Positions 54,458 to 64,000 of a stretch of 64,000 bases of DNA are shown here, one piece after another. The notes beneath the pieces are model-generated. The model had not been told where the DNA came from. It ran no database searches and was given only the letters and a program-made list of their open reading frames with translations. The translations under genes were made by a program, and so were the position numbers. This DNA comes from Astropecten irregularis (taxonomy: Eukaryota > Echinodermata > Asteroidea > Paxillosida > Astropectinidae), in contig OZ020261.1 in assembly GCA_963971285.1 (NCBI GenBank), forward strand, positions 5,893,983-5,957,982, read 5' to 3'. Every line of letters starts with the position of its first letter. The first letter of the stretch is position 1.

Positions 54458-57187
54458 TGGCATTTGTGCTTTAACGTCTCAAATATCACTCCACAGCTTA
54501 TTCGTTAAAGCTCACTCAAGGTAAGGCCTAAAGAAGGTGATAGAAACAGGACAGTATTAAGAGAAAGGGAGAAAGATGTAGAAAATGTTTCATTACGAAT
54601 CTAGGGCAGTCACTAAGCAGCTCAACAAAATTGAAAACTAGAACACAAATTATGTGATGCAGAGACGTAAAACCAAATCACAGACTGATTAAGAATGCTA
54701 TAGAACGGCGATAAATCAATAACATCTTTGGAAACAGCCCTTGCGTAAACTCCTTAAACATCGAGCTAGCAGGTAGCTGGAAATCTACGGGGACCATCTC
54801 CGCGCAGCTGCGGCATGAAATAAGTGGAGGAAAGTCACCACTTCACACGGAGAAAGCAAAACACAGATTCGCGCCAAGATAGTCTATGAGTGCTTAAGAC
54901 CGACAAAAACAAGATCTTACCCCTACACCACACTGAATACAGACGGGCCGTGACCCCAATTCACTGCCACAGGCTAGGATCTCAAAGACAGTACTCGGCT
55001 AAAAAACATCCGACGTATCCATACGTGGATTCTATGCAAATAACCACTCCTCTGTCAAACAGACTTAAGAAAATCACTTCTGAAAAATAAACTCGCGTTT
55101 TCCCAATCGAAAATAAAACGCCAGCGTGACAAAGAAACGTGAGCTGAAAAATAAACCTGTAATTTATGGATGTCTCGTCGTGCGAATCTCCGTCAAAAAA
55201 ACGGACGAAAGCGAATCCGAAATACGTCCGTGGTGGGATATTTATACGGGAATTGTGTTTTCTTTATTTTATTTTCAAGCTGAAACTTTAGTAATTTGAT
55301 TTCATATCTTCGGCGCGCTATTTGATTGCTTTATCTACCATTAACACACGTGAAGACTGACTGTGTGATCTGCGCTCTTTGACGTCATTCGGGGCTGATC
55401 CGATCACCCTAGCTTGATTTCAATGTGTATGAACGGAGCTTTATTCTGCTTTGTGAAACAAAAGTCCGCCAAAACGAAAAGGAGGGGCTGTTTTCTTGCT
55501 CTGATCAGGGCTGGTTTAATCACAATCTCTTGCTTGGGTCAATGGCCGTTAGTTCGGACTCACGCTAACGGCTGGATCATTAGATCCACGCTCGATTGTC
55601 AACACACAAAGCTTTTGGCATCAGAACATCTCAACGTCAATTTCAATTTTTTTTTCTGTAAAACTCGCGACGTGTACTGCCGTGGGATAGGAAAATCATC
55701 ACTTCAATTCAGTGGGTTAAGTTATCAGGTCCCGGGGACATTTAACACCTTTTGGGACTAATTCAAGTGATTACTGTGAAATGTTGAATATTCGAAGATT
55801 TTTGGTGATGTCTCCCCCGCAGCATGCCTTTACCCACAGAAAATACTGAATCTGTCGCCCAAACAATTTGTTTTATGGAAGTCGCCCAACACAAGGCACA
55901 AAGGCCACTCGAGGTGAGGGCTAAAAAAGAAAGAGAAAGGAATAGAAAGCGCACAGAATTAGGATAACAGAAGCCTATTCACATTGCACTTGAACTTAGA
56001 CAAATTATATTTCCAAATATATACAGCAGGGAAACAGGATGCAGGTAAGGAGTTCCAGAGTGAAAATCAACTTAAACTTTTCCTTGCGGCTGAAGAAAGT
56101 AAATGTCTAGTACCCTGACGTATCTTCATTACACTTACACATTACACTAACTAACTAACTAAATACTATGTTGCTATGCCACGTGATTCAGTGGTCTTAC
56201 GTGGTAACCTTCACATTTGGAATGGTCGGGTGCCTTAAAGCCATTTCAACCTACGGTGGATGATGTATTACTGCTTGACGTCTCTGATGCATACTTATCT
56301 TAAGCCATCTTCGAAATATGTAGATATTACAAAAAGTACATATTATTATATACATGTATATGAACATTCGTTCCAATCACACAGCTTCCAAAATACACAT
56401 TCAATATTGTAGCTGTAAACATTATATAAAAATGTACTTTAGTTTCCAAATCTAAACAACAACGGCTCACATGTTATCTGCACGATCAAGTGGCTATTAA
56501 TTATAATTGCAGCCATTAAAATTAACTGTTTCGAGTTTCCTTGGATCTTCAAATACAGTTTTTTTCAAATCTTAATTCTGATATTGCCTGGTGAGCATGC
56601 TCATTAGCCGTTGCTAAGGCATCTTCTTAAAGCCTGCCATCCTGGCGCGGTATTTCCGGGCTGTGAGCAAACTGCGGACTGATGACCGGAAGTTGGAAAT
56701 TCCTGGACGAGCGGAAATTGGGCCCTTCACGAGAACATAAGGAGAGCAATATATGCAGATTATGAGGATATCCTGAAGTTATAAGCCTCATCAATCAATG
56801 GGGGAGGGGTTCTTGCTGATAATATCCCTAAGCTTGCCCCGAAATACCACTCAAGTGAGGACTTATACAAGATAAAAATGAATAAATCATTGGTATGAAC
56901 CTCGTGCAATAAATAGACAGAGAATCCCTGCAGGCGACATAGGGAATCGGTAAAATTATACATAAAGTTTATATTAACCGTGCTCTTCAATCTGAAATAG
57001 AAAATATCTGAGATTAGGGATTAATGCAATAAACTGCTTAGTAGGCAAACGGCATGTAGCGTGAAAGCAAATTCTGGCTTAAGTGATCAGACGTGTAAGA
57101 CGGGATAAGCAAAGAGGATTATTAAGGTTGATTAATATTTGAGGCTTGAAAGAAAATACAAGTGGCAATATGTGGCCGCCTGTTTGA
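54458..57187. other. No gene recognised; 2.7-kb tract
   Basis: The longest stretch without a shared repeat. The 115-codon ORF at 55414-55761 (MCMNGALFCFVKQKSAKTKRR...) and the 63-codon minus ORF at 55763-55954 show no known domain. A taactaactaacta run lies at about 56148. A C/G-richer spot at 56630-56720 is unique. This tract could hold introns or regulatory DNA of a gene lying outside the window. Confidence 0.35.
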
Positions 57188-57885
57188 TTAAAGGTACCTT
57201 CAGTTCATACTTTGGATTTTGTCAAAGAAATGAAGATTAGTGGGTAAAAATATCAAGAGAGATACATTAATTAACAGTCATGTGGGAAATGTCCAGTCCC
57301 ATCCCCGTACGGCACCCCTTTTTTTGAGAAAATAGTGGGAAAACGTTCACGGTATTTTCAAATCTATTCACAGGAGTTTTGATCTCATCATGAGTTCAAA
57401 ACTGCTTTTGTTCATTGGTTGTACTCTTCTGCAAAATGTAGTGGAAATTCAGGCGAATCACTTTTAACGGTACATTTCTACCATCGCCATTTTTATGTAC
57501 TCTGTAAGTTATGGGTTAAAGGTTATATCATATTTTGGTTTTTGTAAAAGAAATACAGATTCATGGGCAGAAATATCAAGGACGATACAGTAACAGTCAT
57601 CTGTGAAAATGTCGGTCCCATACGGTGCTTCCTTTTGGAGAAAACAGTGAAAAACAGCCACAGTATTCCTTAAGTCTTGTCTCTTTTATTGAAGATCAAA
57701 CAGATTTTCGGTCGTTGTTTTACTAATTTCTGAATAAATACACAATTTCAGGCGGAAAAATGTTAACGGTATGTTTCTACCACCACCATTTTCATACACT
57801 GTAAGTTATACGTAAATCTGTGAACATTTCTGTTTCGGTGTCTTACCAAAGTATGATACTATCTTAAATCTGTGAAAACTTAAAT
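57188..57885 (+). mobile_element. Family A MITE (diverged) interrupted by a second A copy
   Basis: Starts ttaaaggtaccttcagttca, follows the family through agtcccatccccgtacgg, ttcattggttgtactcttctg, ggtacatttctaccatcgcc and tctgtaagttatggg, then meets TTAA and the second copy. After that copy and its TTAA the host resumes with atctgtgaaaact. Joined, the host reads gttatggg-TTAA-atctgtgaaaa, matching the usual gttatacgtaaatctgtgaac. The host right end is then lost. Confidence 0.82.
57516..57867 (+). mobile_element. Family A MITE nested in family A
   Basis: Starts ttaaaggttatatcatatttt and ends ccaaagtatgatactatcttaa. It sits at a TTAA within the older copy, with TTAA on both sides, which identifies TTAA as the target duplication. 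It is closer to the consensus than its host, in line with a younger age. Confidence 0.92.
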
Positions 57886-58057
57886 ATCCCTGTTCCCTAC
57901 AACCTGAATGAATCTTCGCTCTTTTTTGTTAGTGTCAACATTTGATTTTGCCTATACCCCAGCACTCTCATTCCCCTTCCCACTGACGACACTTGCCCAC
58001 CACTATCTTCTCTTTGTGGTTCCACCAGCCTTATTGCATGCTTTCCTTGTTTCCCTG
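57886..58057. other. No gene recognised
   Basis: A pyrimidine-rich short interval with no feature. Confidence 0.35.
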
Positions 58058-58215
58058 CAGCCGATTTCACGAAATGTTGCGTAACTTACGCAAAGTACAG
58101 ATGTTGCGTAAGTCTTGTGAAACGGCCATAACTTGTGCAACCAAAGCAGGAAAATGTTGCGTAGCTTACGCAACAAATTGTTGACGGAACATTTGAAGTT
58201 GCGTAAAATCGGCTG
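58058..58215 (-). mobile_element. Family C MITE with CTG target duplication
   Basis: Ends cagccgatttcacgaaatg and gttgcgtaaaatcggctg, with inverted gcgtaacttacgc words inside. Flanked by CTG at 58055-58057 and CTG at 58216-58218. This is the third C copy with a 3-bp duplication. Confidence 0.9.
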
Positions 58216-58308
58216 CTGGACCACTCTGTCCCAACTGTTCTGATCCTCTCATCCATTTAGGTGCATCTTCACTTGCATGTTTTTGTCCTCTTGTTACCTA
58301 GCTTTTGA

Positions 58309-58350
58309 GAAAGATCCATCTATAGGATCGAAACGTCAGGCCAAGCACTT
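58309..58350 (+). other. GAAACGT stem-loop motif, ribozyme-like fragment
   Basis: ttttgagaaagatcc, a loop, ggatcgaaacgtcaggcc. It matches the minus strand of 15414-15456 in stem, spacing and GAAACGTCA box, although the loops differ. The upstream box (ttgagaa) is not a proper CTGATGA. Confidence 0.3.
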
Positions 58351-59099
58351 TAAATAGAAAGAGCGTGGTGGGGGCACTCCTTCAAGTTAGCCCGTGGCCA
58401 CGTGCATCACTTGTCATATCCCTGGGTACGTCACTGTATGCTTGTTTTGCTCACATATTGACAGTTTCGCGAAGAGGATTTGCATTCTACCTTAATCTCT
58501 TCTCTGACTGGCATCTTCAAATCCGATTCTGAATTGTCTTGAAGATGACAGGTAATGCACAAAACAATACTGGTATTTATTTAACCTTAGTACCAACCAT
58601 GAAAAACACAAGTCTATCTTGTGCAGCTATTACCAATGAAAGCCTTCAGTTGTGTATGAAATAACAGAACCATTCTATTAAAATGACCTTTCTTTCAATA
58701 GCGTTATACAAGAGGGCAATGACTGAAAGACAAAATGGAGGGAGTTTTCGGATCACAAGGGTTCGAAAATGTCAAGGATTTGACCTCTCGCACACGGGGC
58801 TATTCAAGCTGGTGGCCTCTGTGCAATTCGGCATTGTTCGCAGGGAGCAAGTGAAATATTGTCTTCAAGGCTGCGCCACGCTAATGATTGAGTTGGCACC
58901 AGCCAATTGAATAATTATGTTTTCCTTTTTAATTGCACGATTACTTTTCGGTCCAGGAGTTCAATTTCAGTGCTCACGATGAAATAACGTCAGGTTTCCG
59001 TCGACGTCAAACTCGCTAAAATTTAATTAATAATATTCAATATGATTCCCCAAGGCCAGGCTACAAAAAGCAGAAGCTGTTCTGTTGATTAATCACTCA
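58351..59099. other. No gene recognised
   Basis: The 75-codon ORF at 58683-58910 has no recognisable domain. No shared repeat. Confidence 0.35.
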
Positions 59100-59464
59100 T
59101 TAAAGGTAGTATCATACTTTGGTTTTTATCAAAGAAATACAGATTCGTGGGCTAAAATACCAAGACAGATACAGTAACAGTCATTTGTGAAAATTTCAGT
59201 CCCATACGGTGACCACTTTTTGAGAAAACAGTGAAAAACAGCCACAATATTTCTTAAGTCTTTTCTCTTTTCCTTTTTATCTTTTAAAAGGTCAAAAGGA
59301 TTTTCGGTCGTTGTTTTACTAATTTCTGGATAAATACACCATTTCAGGCGGAAAACAATCAACAGTATGTTTCTACCGTCACCATCTTCATACCCTGTAA
59401 GTTATACGTAAATCTGTGAACATTTCTGTTTTGGTTTCTTACCAAAGTATGATACTACCTTTAA
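59100..59464 (+). mobile_element. Family A MITE, full copy
   Basis: Starts ttaaaggtagtatcatactttgg and ends ccaaagtatgatactacctttaa with TTAA on both sides. One of the copies closest to the consensus. The minus-strand ORF at 59129-59362 lies in it. Confidence 0.95.
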
Positions 59465-59925
59465 GACTTGGGCTGACGACGCTTCACATTTTAGTCTTTA
59501 GTGAACTGTCAATATCACCATGCTTATTCGTGACACCGTGACATTAACTGGGAAAGCAATTAAGATTGATGAGCAGTTTAAGATCAATCTTGCTCTTTGA
59601 TAACTTTGGCCTCTAGTCAACGTCGAGGAGATGATGTCGATCAGAGGTAATGGTTGATAATATTATAGTCTTTGCCGGTTAAAGATGATGATCGACAATC
59701 AACAAACCTTGCTTTATTTGTAAGAACTATAATCCTTAAATTATTTGACATGAGAAAAAATATTTATCTCACACTGAATACAGAAAGAGAGTCTTTTTGA
59801 TGGTTTTTCTCTCAACATGCTCAACCCGCAAGCTTCCCAAAAATGCGATTGTCTGAATTTCGTCAATGGGGGCAGCAGACAAATCTGTGTGATTTCGTGA
59901 CGTCAGATATGGGAGCCTTTTCATT
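59465..59925. other. No gene recognised
   Basis: Contains gatgatcgacaatc/gattgatgagcag-type words but no feature that I can support. Confidence 0.35.
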
Positions 59926-59963
59926 GGGTGCATTCGTTTAGCTCCCCCGGGTCAGCCCTTACA
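59926..59963 (+). mobile_element. Family H left-end fragment
   Basis: gggtgcattcgtttagctcc followed by cgggtcagcccttac matches the left end of family H, then the family I pair cuts in. Confidence 0.75.
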
Positions 59964-59965
59964 TG

Positions 59966-60160
59966 GTTTTACACTTCGGCGGCAATCTTAGCTTTTGATC
60001 GCAACTTCAAAACGAGGCACTTCCAGGCATGCGCACTTTTCGAAGTGTAAGCCCGTCTATTGATGAGATAAATACACGGGTATACACTTCGAAAAGTGCG
60101 CATGCGTGAAAGTGCCTCGTTTTGAAGTTGCGATCAAAAGCTAAGATGTCCGCCGAAATG
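59966..60160. mobile_element. Two family I copies in inverted orientation
   Basis: 59966-60056 and 60074-60160 are reverse complements over about 87 bp (gatcgcaacttcaaaacgag facing ctcgttttgaagttgcgatc, gcgcacttttcgaagtgtaa facing tacacttcgaaaagtgcgc), separated by a spacer of 17-20 bp. They form a strong hairpin. Confidence 0.9.
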
Positions 60161-60165
60161 CATGT

Positions 60166-60227
60166 ACTGTGATTGACCAACGCGTTGCAAATACTTGGTA
60201 GCTTACTACTTGTGAATCGCCCGTATC
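60166..60227 (+). mobile_element. Family J right-half fragment
   Basis: gtgattgaccaacgcgttgc, then aatacttggtagcttacta and gaatcgcccgtat, match the right half of family J. The left half is not adjacent. The family I pair and the H fragment lie where it would be expected. Confidence 0.75.
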
Positions 60228-61069
60228 AGTTGCAAGATTCAACACCACCTTTAAAAAAGCGGCTAGTGAACATTCGTGCTGTAAATCATTTCGCATATTA
60301 AGCATATTTGCTTAGCATCAAGTAAATTATTTCCTTAATCTGAAGAAGGTCTTCTAGCCAAACAAAATTATCGACCAAATACGATATTTTTTTCGGCTGC
60401 TTTTGTTAATATTTGAACATAATTTTTTCTTTAAAGAAAGTTTTGTGTTTTTTCCCTCTCTCAAGTTAACTTTGGAGAGCTCTATTGACATTGCCTGTAT
60501 AGATCTCAGCCACGTAAACCCGTTCATGACCGCTAGTGAACTCCAGCCATTCTATCAGACAATGTCAAACATGATAGCTGGTGGATTCCTCGGGTATTAA
60601 CTATGATAGTCTGGGGAATTGCAGCGTGGGATCGCGTATCATTGCTTTACTATTCAGTATAAGGGTCCTCTGACAATTCGTCGATTTTGGCAGTAATTGC
60701 CGGTTTTTTACTGTTATTTCGCATACATGCATGCTACGGATGAGATTAAATGCTCAATCTGAATCAGTGAAGTGTCCTAGACCTTTAAGGGAAACACCTA
60801 CGTTTCTTATGATTTTCGTTATGTCCCTGACGCAATTTTTTTGCTTTGGTTGGCCGATCGGCAAGTTAAACATGAGGGTTTTTTTTAAGAGTCCTCTCGG
60901 TTACGATTTCAAGAAATGATGAATCAACTTGAATGACTAAAGGGTTTTGATTTTAACAATATCACTGATCAGAAATGTCAATTTGTTAATTAATTCAGCT
61001 GTGATATATTTATACATTATTACTGGCAATATTCTATCCAGTAAGTCGAAATACGTAAACTTCGGGTTA
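60228..61069. other. No gene recognised
   Basis: A+T-rich. Two small ORFs (60403-60600, 60731-60919) have no domain. Confidence 0.35.
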
Positions 61070-61127
61070 TGACGTCATCGTATACTTAAGGTAATGACGT
61101 CATCGTTTACATTAGAAAATAACGTCA
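61070..61127. promoter_or_regulatory. Cluster of three CRE/ATF-like sites
   Basis: TGACGTCA at 61070-61077 and 61095-61102 and AACGTCA at 61121-61127, each followed by TCG, spaced 25-26 bp. TGACGTCA is the full palindromic site of CREB/ATF proteins. The spacing also fits a short decayed tandem repeat. No adjacent promoter or gene can be shown. Confidence 0.35.
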
Positions 61128-61976
61128 TCGTGCAGTCCTTTTAGAGGCAAAAAGATTAAGTTATTAGCAGTACAATTTCTCTCTTTACAGAGGAATTCTA
61201 TTCCAGCTTAGATTAAATTGTTTGCTTAGGGTTTTCTTTTGAATTTGTCCTTGGACAAAAAATCGAGAAATCATGTGGGGAAAAAAATGACAATATCAAT
61301 TATTGGTGACGCATTAATTTTCAGCAGTTGTTTTTGGTAGTGAGCATGCGCTGTAAGACAGAGAAGACACCGGTTTGTAAGACGGGTCATTATTGAATGT
61401 GACACCGATGGTTCATCTCGTCATCCTGCGTGCCTGACGGATAGGCTTTAAAGCGCGCTCGACGTAAATATGAAAGCAATTCTCAACCACAGAGAAGACC
61501 AAAAAACACACACACACACCTCGACTACGGATTTCGATTTAACCTGTCTCATCTGTTGTCATGGAGACGGGAATTATTCTTTCATCAGCCGTCGGGGCTT
61601 GGTGGGCAAATACTTGTCAGATATCGTTAGACATCGCCTGCGGAGTCTCTGAGCTCAAGAAGGAATGAAAAGGGCGGAATCACGAGTGAATTGGATTTAT
61701 TTTGATAAAAAAAATCATCTCAAATGTTCAGTGTGGTGTTATGAATTGGCTTTGGTGATTGCATTACAAGTATTTGCTGTTACGTATACGATATCGTGTT
61801 ACAATTTTTAGCCCCTATGTAGTAATACTAATACACTAATGTACGGCTGTTGATGTACAGATTTCACATCTGAAAGCAGATAGGCATATGAAAGCATTTC
61901 TTAATCGTGTTTTGAGGAAAATATGAAATCCATGTTTAAGTATAGAGGGTTCACTTTGTAGAGAATACCATTGGGT
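61128..61976. other. No gene recognised
   Basis: Unique-looking, with a small CA run at 61508-61519 and no supported ORF. Confidence 0.35.
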
Positions 61977-62341
61977 TTAAAGGTAGTATCATACTTTGGT
62001 TTTTATCAAAGAAATACAGATTCATGGGCAAAAATATCAAGACAGATACAATAACAATCATCTGTGAAAATTTCAGTCCCACACGGTGCCCACTGTTTGA
62101 GAAAACAGTGAAAAACGGCCACAGTATTTCTTAAGTCTTTTCTCTTTTATTTTTTATCTTTTAAAAGATCAAAAAGATTTTCGGTTGTTGTTTTAATTAT
62201 TTCTGGATAAATACACCATTACAGGCGGAACCATTTTAATGGCATGTTTCTACCAGCACCATCTTGATACCCTGTAAGTTATACGTAAATCTGTGAAAAT
62301 TTCTGCTGTGGTGTCTTACCAAAGTATGATACTACCTTTAA
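61977..62341 (+). mobile_element. Family A MITE, full copy
   Basis: Starts ttaaaggtagtatcatactttgg and ends ccaaagtatgatactacctttaa, with TTAA at both edges and the ttttaaaagatc centre intact. Confidence 0.95.
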
Positions 62342-63601
62342 ATGAAAATCTCTCGCAGTGTTATTTTGGCTACGAAGGGTTTCTTAAAATTTCCATTGCG
62401 AGGTTTGCGTGAGGTATATTCATTTTCATGAAAAAATGTTGGCTTGTGTTTCTACTAGACTTAACAAAATGCATAAAACCCAAATGGCATTTATGACTAT
62501 AAAGTGTGTTTTTGCACGGAAGACGTATGTGCGTATATACATGGGGCTGCCAGGAGCTGAAAGAGCTCGTACCAGCTGGAGTTGTTTTCATCAGGAAATT
62601 AAGCAGCAGCTTCTTGTTTGGAGTCATTACACAGGTGATCGGGAACATTTCTCGATCAAGTATCGCCACAAGCTCAATCGGTCCAAGAAAAATAAAAAAT
62701 CCTTTTCCTTTCGTTTGGGAATGTTCGCGAGTAAACTCACAGTGCTGGTAACCCACACTAATCATGAGAATAAAAAAGAAAGTCTTGTCGTACGAAGATA
62801 GTCGTATATCATGGTATGTTTCCCTAGTTCACATTTCATCGCAGTTACCCTGTATAATGTAACCTTAGCTTGAACTATTGCGCCATATGTTAACAGGGAC
62901 GTGAGGGTTTTTCATACGAGGCATTACAGGTTGCAAAGATGACCTGTCTGATAAACCACCCTATCGACAGAGGGCGGTATATACATTGGGCGAAACCCCG
63001 GCCGAGAACGCTTGCCATCTCTTCGCAAAAACCAACCTTGGGCCGAAGCAAATACATTTCTTAAATTGTAGGCCAGAGAGCCTCAACCTTTCAAAGGCTG
63101 CATTAACTACGGATAGACGTACATGTATCCAACAATTTTGTCAAAAGATATCGTTTTCTGAACCTGGGCATTTTCCATGATTTAGGGACATTTCTGTAAC
63201 ATGATTTTAATTACCTCGTTCTTTCATGTTTGCATTGGCATTTCAAAGATATAATCAAGTGGTATAGTTGCTGATTCCAATAAAACATTTTTAATTGGAG
63301 TCTTTCAAGAATGATTGATCAAGGAATAGGTGAAAGTCACTTAACAGGTAACTTACGTTGCCGTGCAATTGCCCTCCTTATGGTGAACGGAAACACAGTT
63401 CAAATAATGACTTGATTCACTATCAAATTAAAAGCTTATTAATTGAAATAACTGGATAAAATCACAGATTTTCAGACCAAACATTTTTGAGAAAACACAC
63501 AAGCAATTAAACCAATGTACATGTAAATAGAGGTCTTGGATTCACTATAGACAGGACAAGCTTATCGCATTCAGACCACAATCTTGCACAACCTTACAGT
63601 G
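62342..63601. other. No gene recognised; opposed ORFs at 62370-62801
   Basis: Frames of 130 codons (+, 62409-62801), 81 codons (+, 62506-62751) and 131 codons (-, 62370-62765) are all open over the same DNA. None has a family motif. One of them could be an exon, but nothing in the sequence picks it out. Confidence 0.3.
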
Positions 63602-63840
63602 CCCTAGGCACTGTAGCTCGCAAGCCTATGAAACCTGTTATGGAAAGATGATGAGAAGAAGATACAGTTTTAGAGGTGGGAGGAAAACCCCCAGAGTAAT
63701 ATTCTGGGTAAAACCAACAGAATCAGGCAGGGACTGAAAACCCAATCCACTTGTGGACCGAGCCGGACTTGAACCCGGTCCACAGAGGTGAAAGGCGAGG
63801 AAATAACAGCTACGCCAACCTGACTCCGCCAATCTGACTC
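63602..63840 (-). mobile_element. tRNA-derived SINE (type X), second copy
   Basis: On the minus strand, gagtcaggttggcgtagctg (A box), B box gggttcaagtcc, and the body ttggattgggttttcagtcc, then tgattctgttggttttacc, ending near the cttgcgagctacagtgcctagg segment. It matches 36470-36700. A short duplication of the head (gagtcagattggcg) sits at its 5' side. Confidence 0.87.
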
Positions 63841-64000
63841 CCCCCATTAAACTGCACATCGGTATATAAAGGCCAGACCTAGGCGATATCACTGTCTCGA
63901 CATTTAGCTGCATTTTGCGAACTAATACAAAAATGGCGAAAAATTATATTTCTTTATTGCACTGCAATTTGAGTATTAAATCTATTACGATCCATCTAAA

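Noticed and set aside
62370-62801. A gene in the 130-codon frame
   Set aside because: Plus and minus frames of equal length overlap, and neither has a recognisable motif or better codon pattern.

Overview
The window looks like non-coding genomic DNA from an animal, most likely a marine invertebrate deuterostome. An echinoderm is my best guess, as an inference from A+T-rich sequence, frequent aggcctata-type words, marine-type tRNA-derived SINEs and a very high density of short DNA transposons. There is no operon, Shine-Dalgarno signal, dense ORF packing or CRISPR array. I recognise no intact protein-coding gene. The few ORFs above about 100 codons are mostly repeats, with a handful of weak exon candidates (19.0-19.7, 27.1-27.7, 41.6-42.1 and 52.5-52.9 kb). 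The 41.6 kb frame is the most coding-like and could be a 3'-terminal exon.

The window is mostly repeats, which I lettered myself. Group 1 ends in TTAAAGG and uses TTAA targets: family A (14 copies), B (4) and R (2), which I infer to be Kolobok/T2-like MITEs. Group 2 has termini containing GGSCNATTTCA-like sequence and 3-bp duplications, often CTG or CAG: families C, E and F. One 2.28-kb group 2 element (44357-46633) keeps a fragment resembling the N-terminus of a PIF/Harbinger transposase, which points to the source of the short copies. Group 3 is mariner-like (M, and I with TA duplications). Other inverted-repeat families are G (GC-rich alternating purine-pyrimidine), H, J, K (ends made of inverted GGCTCA hexamer arrays), L, O (telomere-like ends), P and S (252-bp hairpin). 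At least three kinds of tRNA-derived SINE are present.

Layout: 0-6 kb holds the P inverted repeat, A, L, a 0.9-kb GGCTG-rich minisatellite and O. 6-21 kb holds A, B, R, K, G, H and E copies, many nested, plus three units of a 111-bp satellite. 21-31 kb holds a SINE, A copies, a full mariner-like MITE and a GC-rich patch near 27.2 kb. 31-43 kb holds H, S, G, F, E with a nested SINE, J, L, O and the 41.6 kb exon candidate. 43.9-47.2 kb is the 111-bp satellite, split by two transposons. 48-64 kb holds F, K, J, B, a second SINE/P junction, nested A copies, C, and an I/J composite. The main value of the window is its record of nested insertions, which gives relative ages and target-site preferences directly. 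Nothing here can be put forward with confidence as a new multi-gene system.
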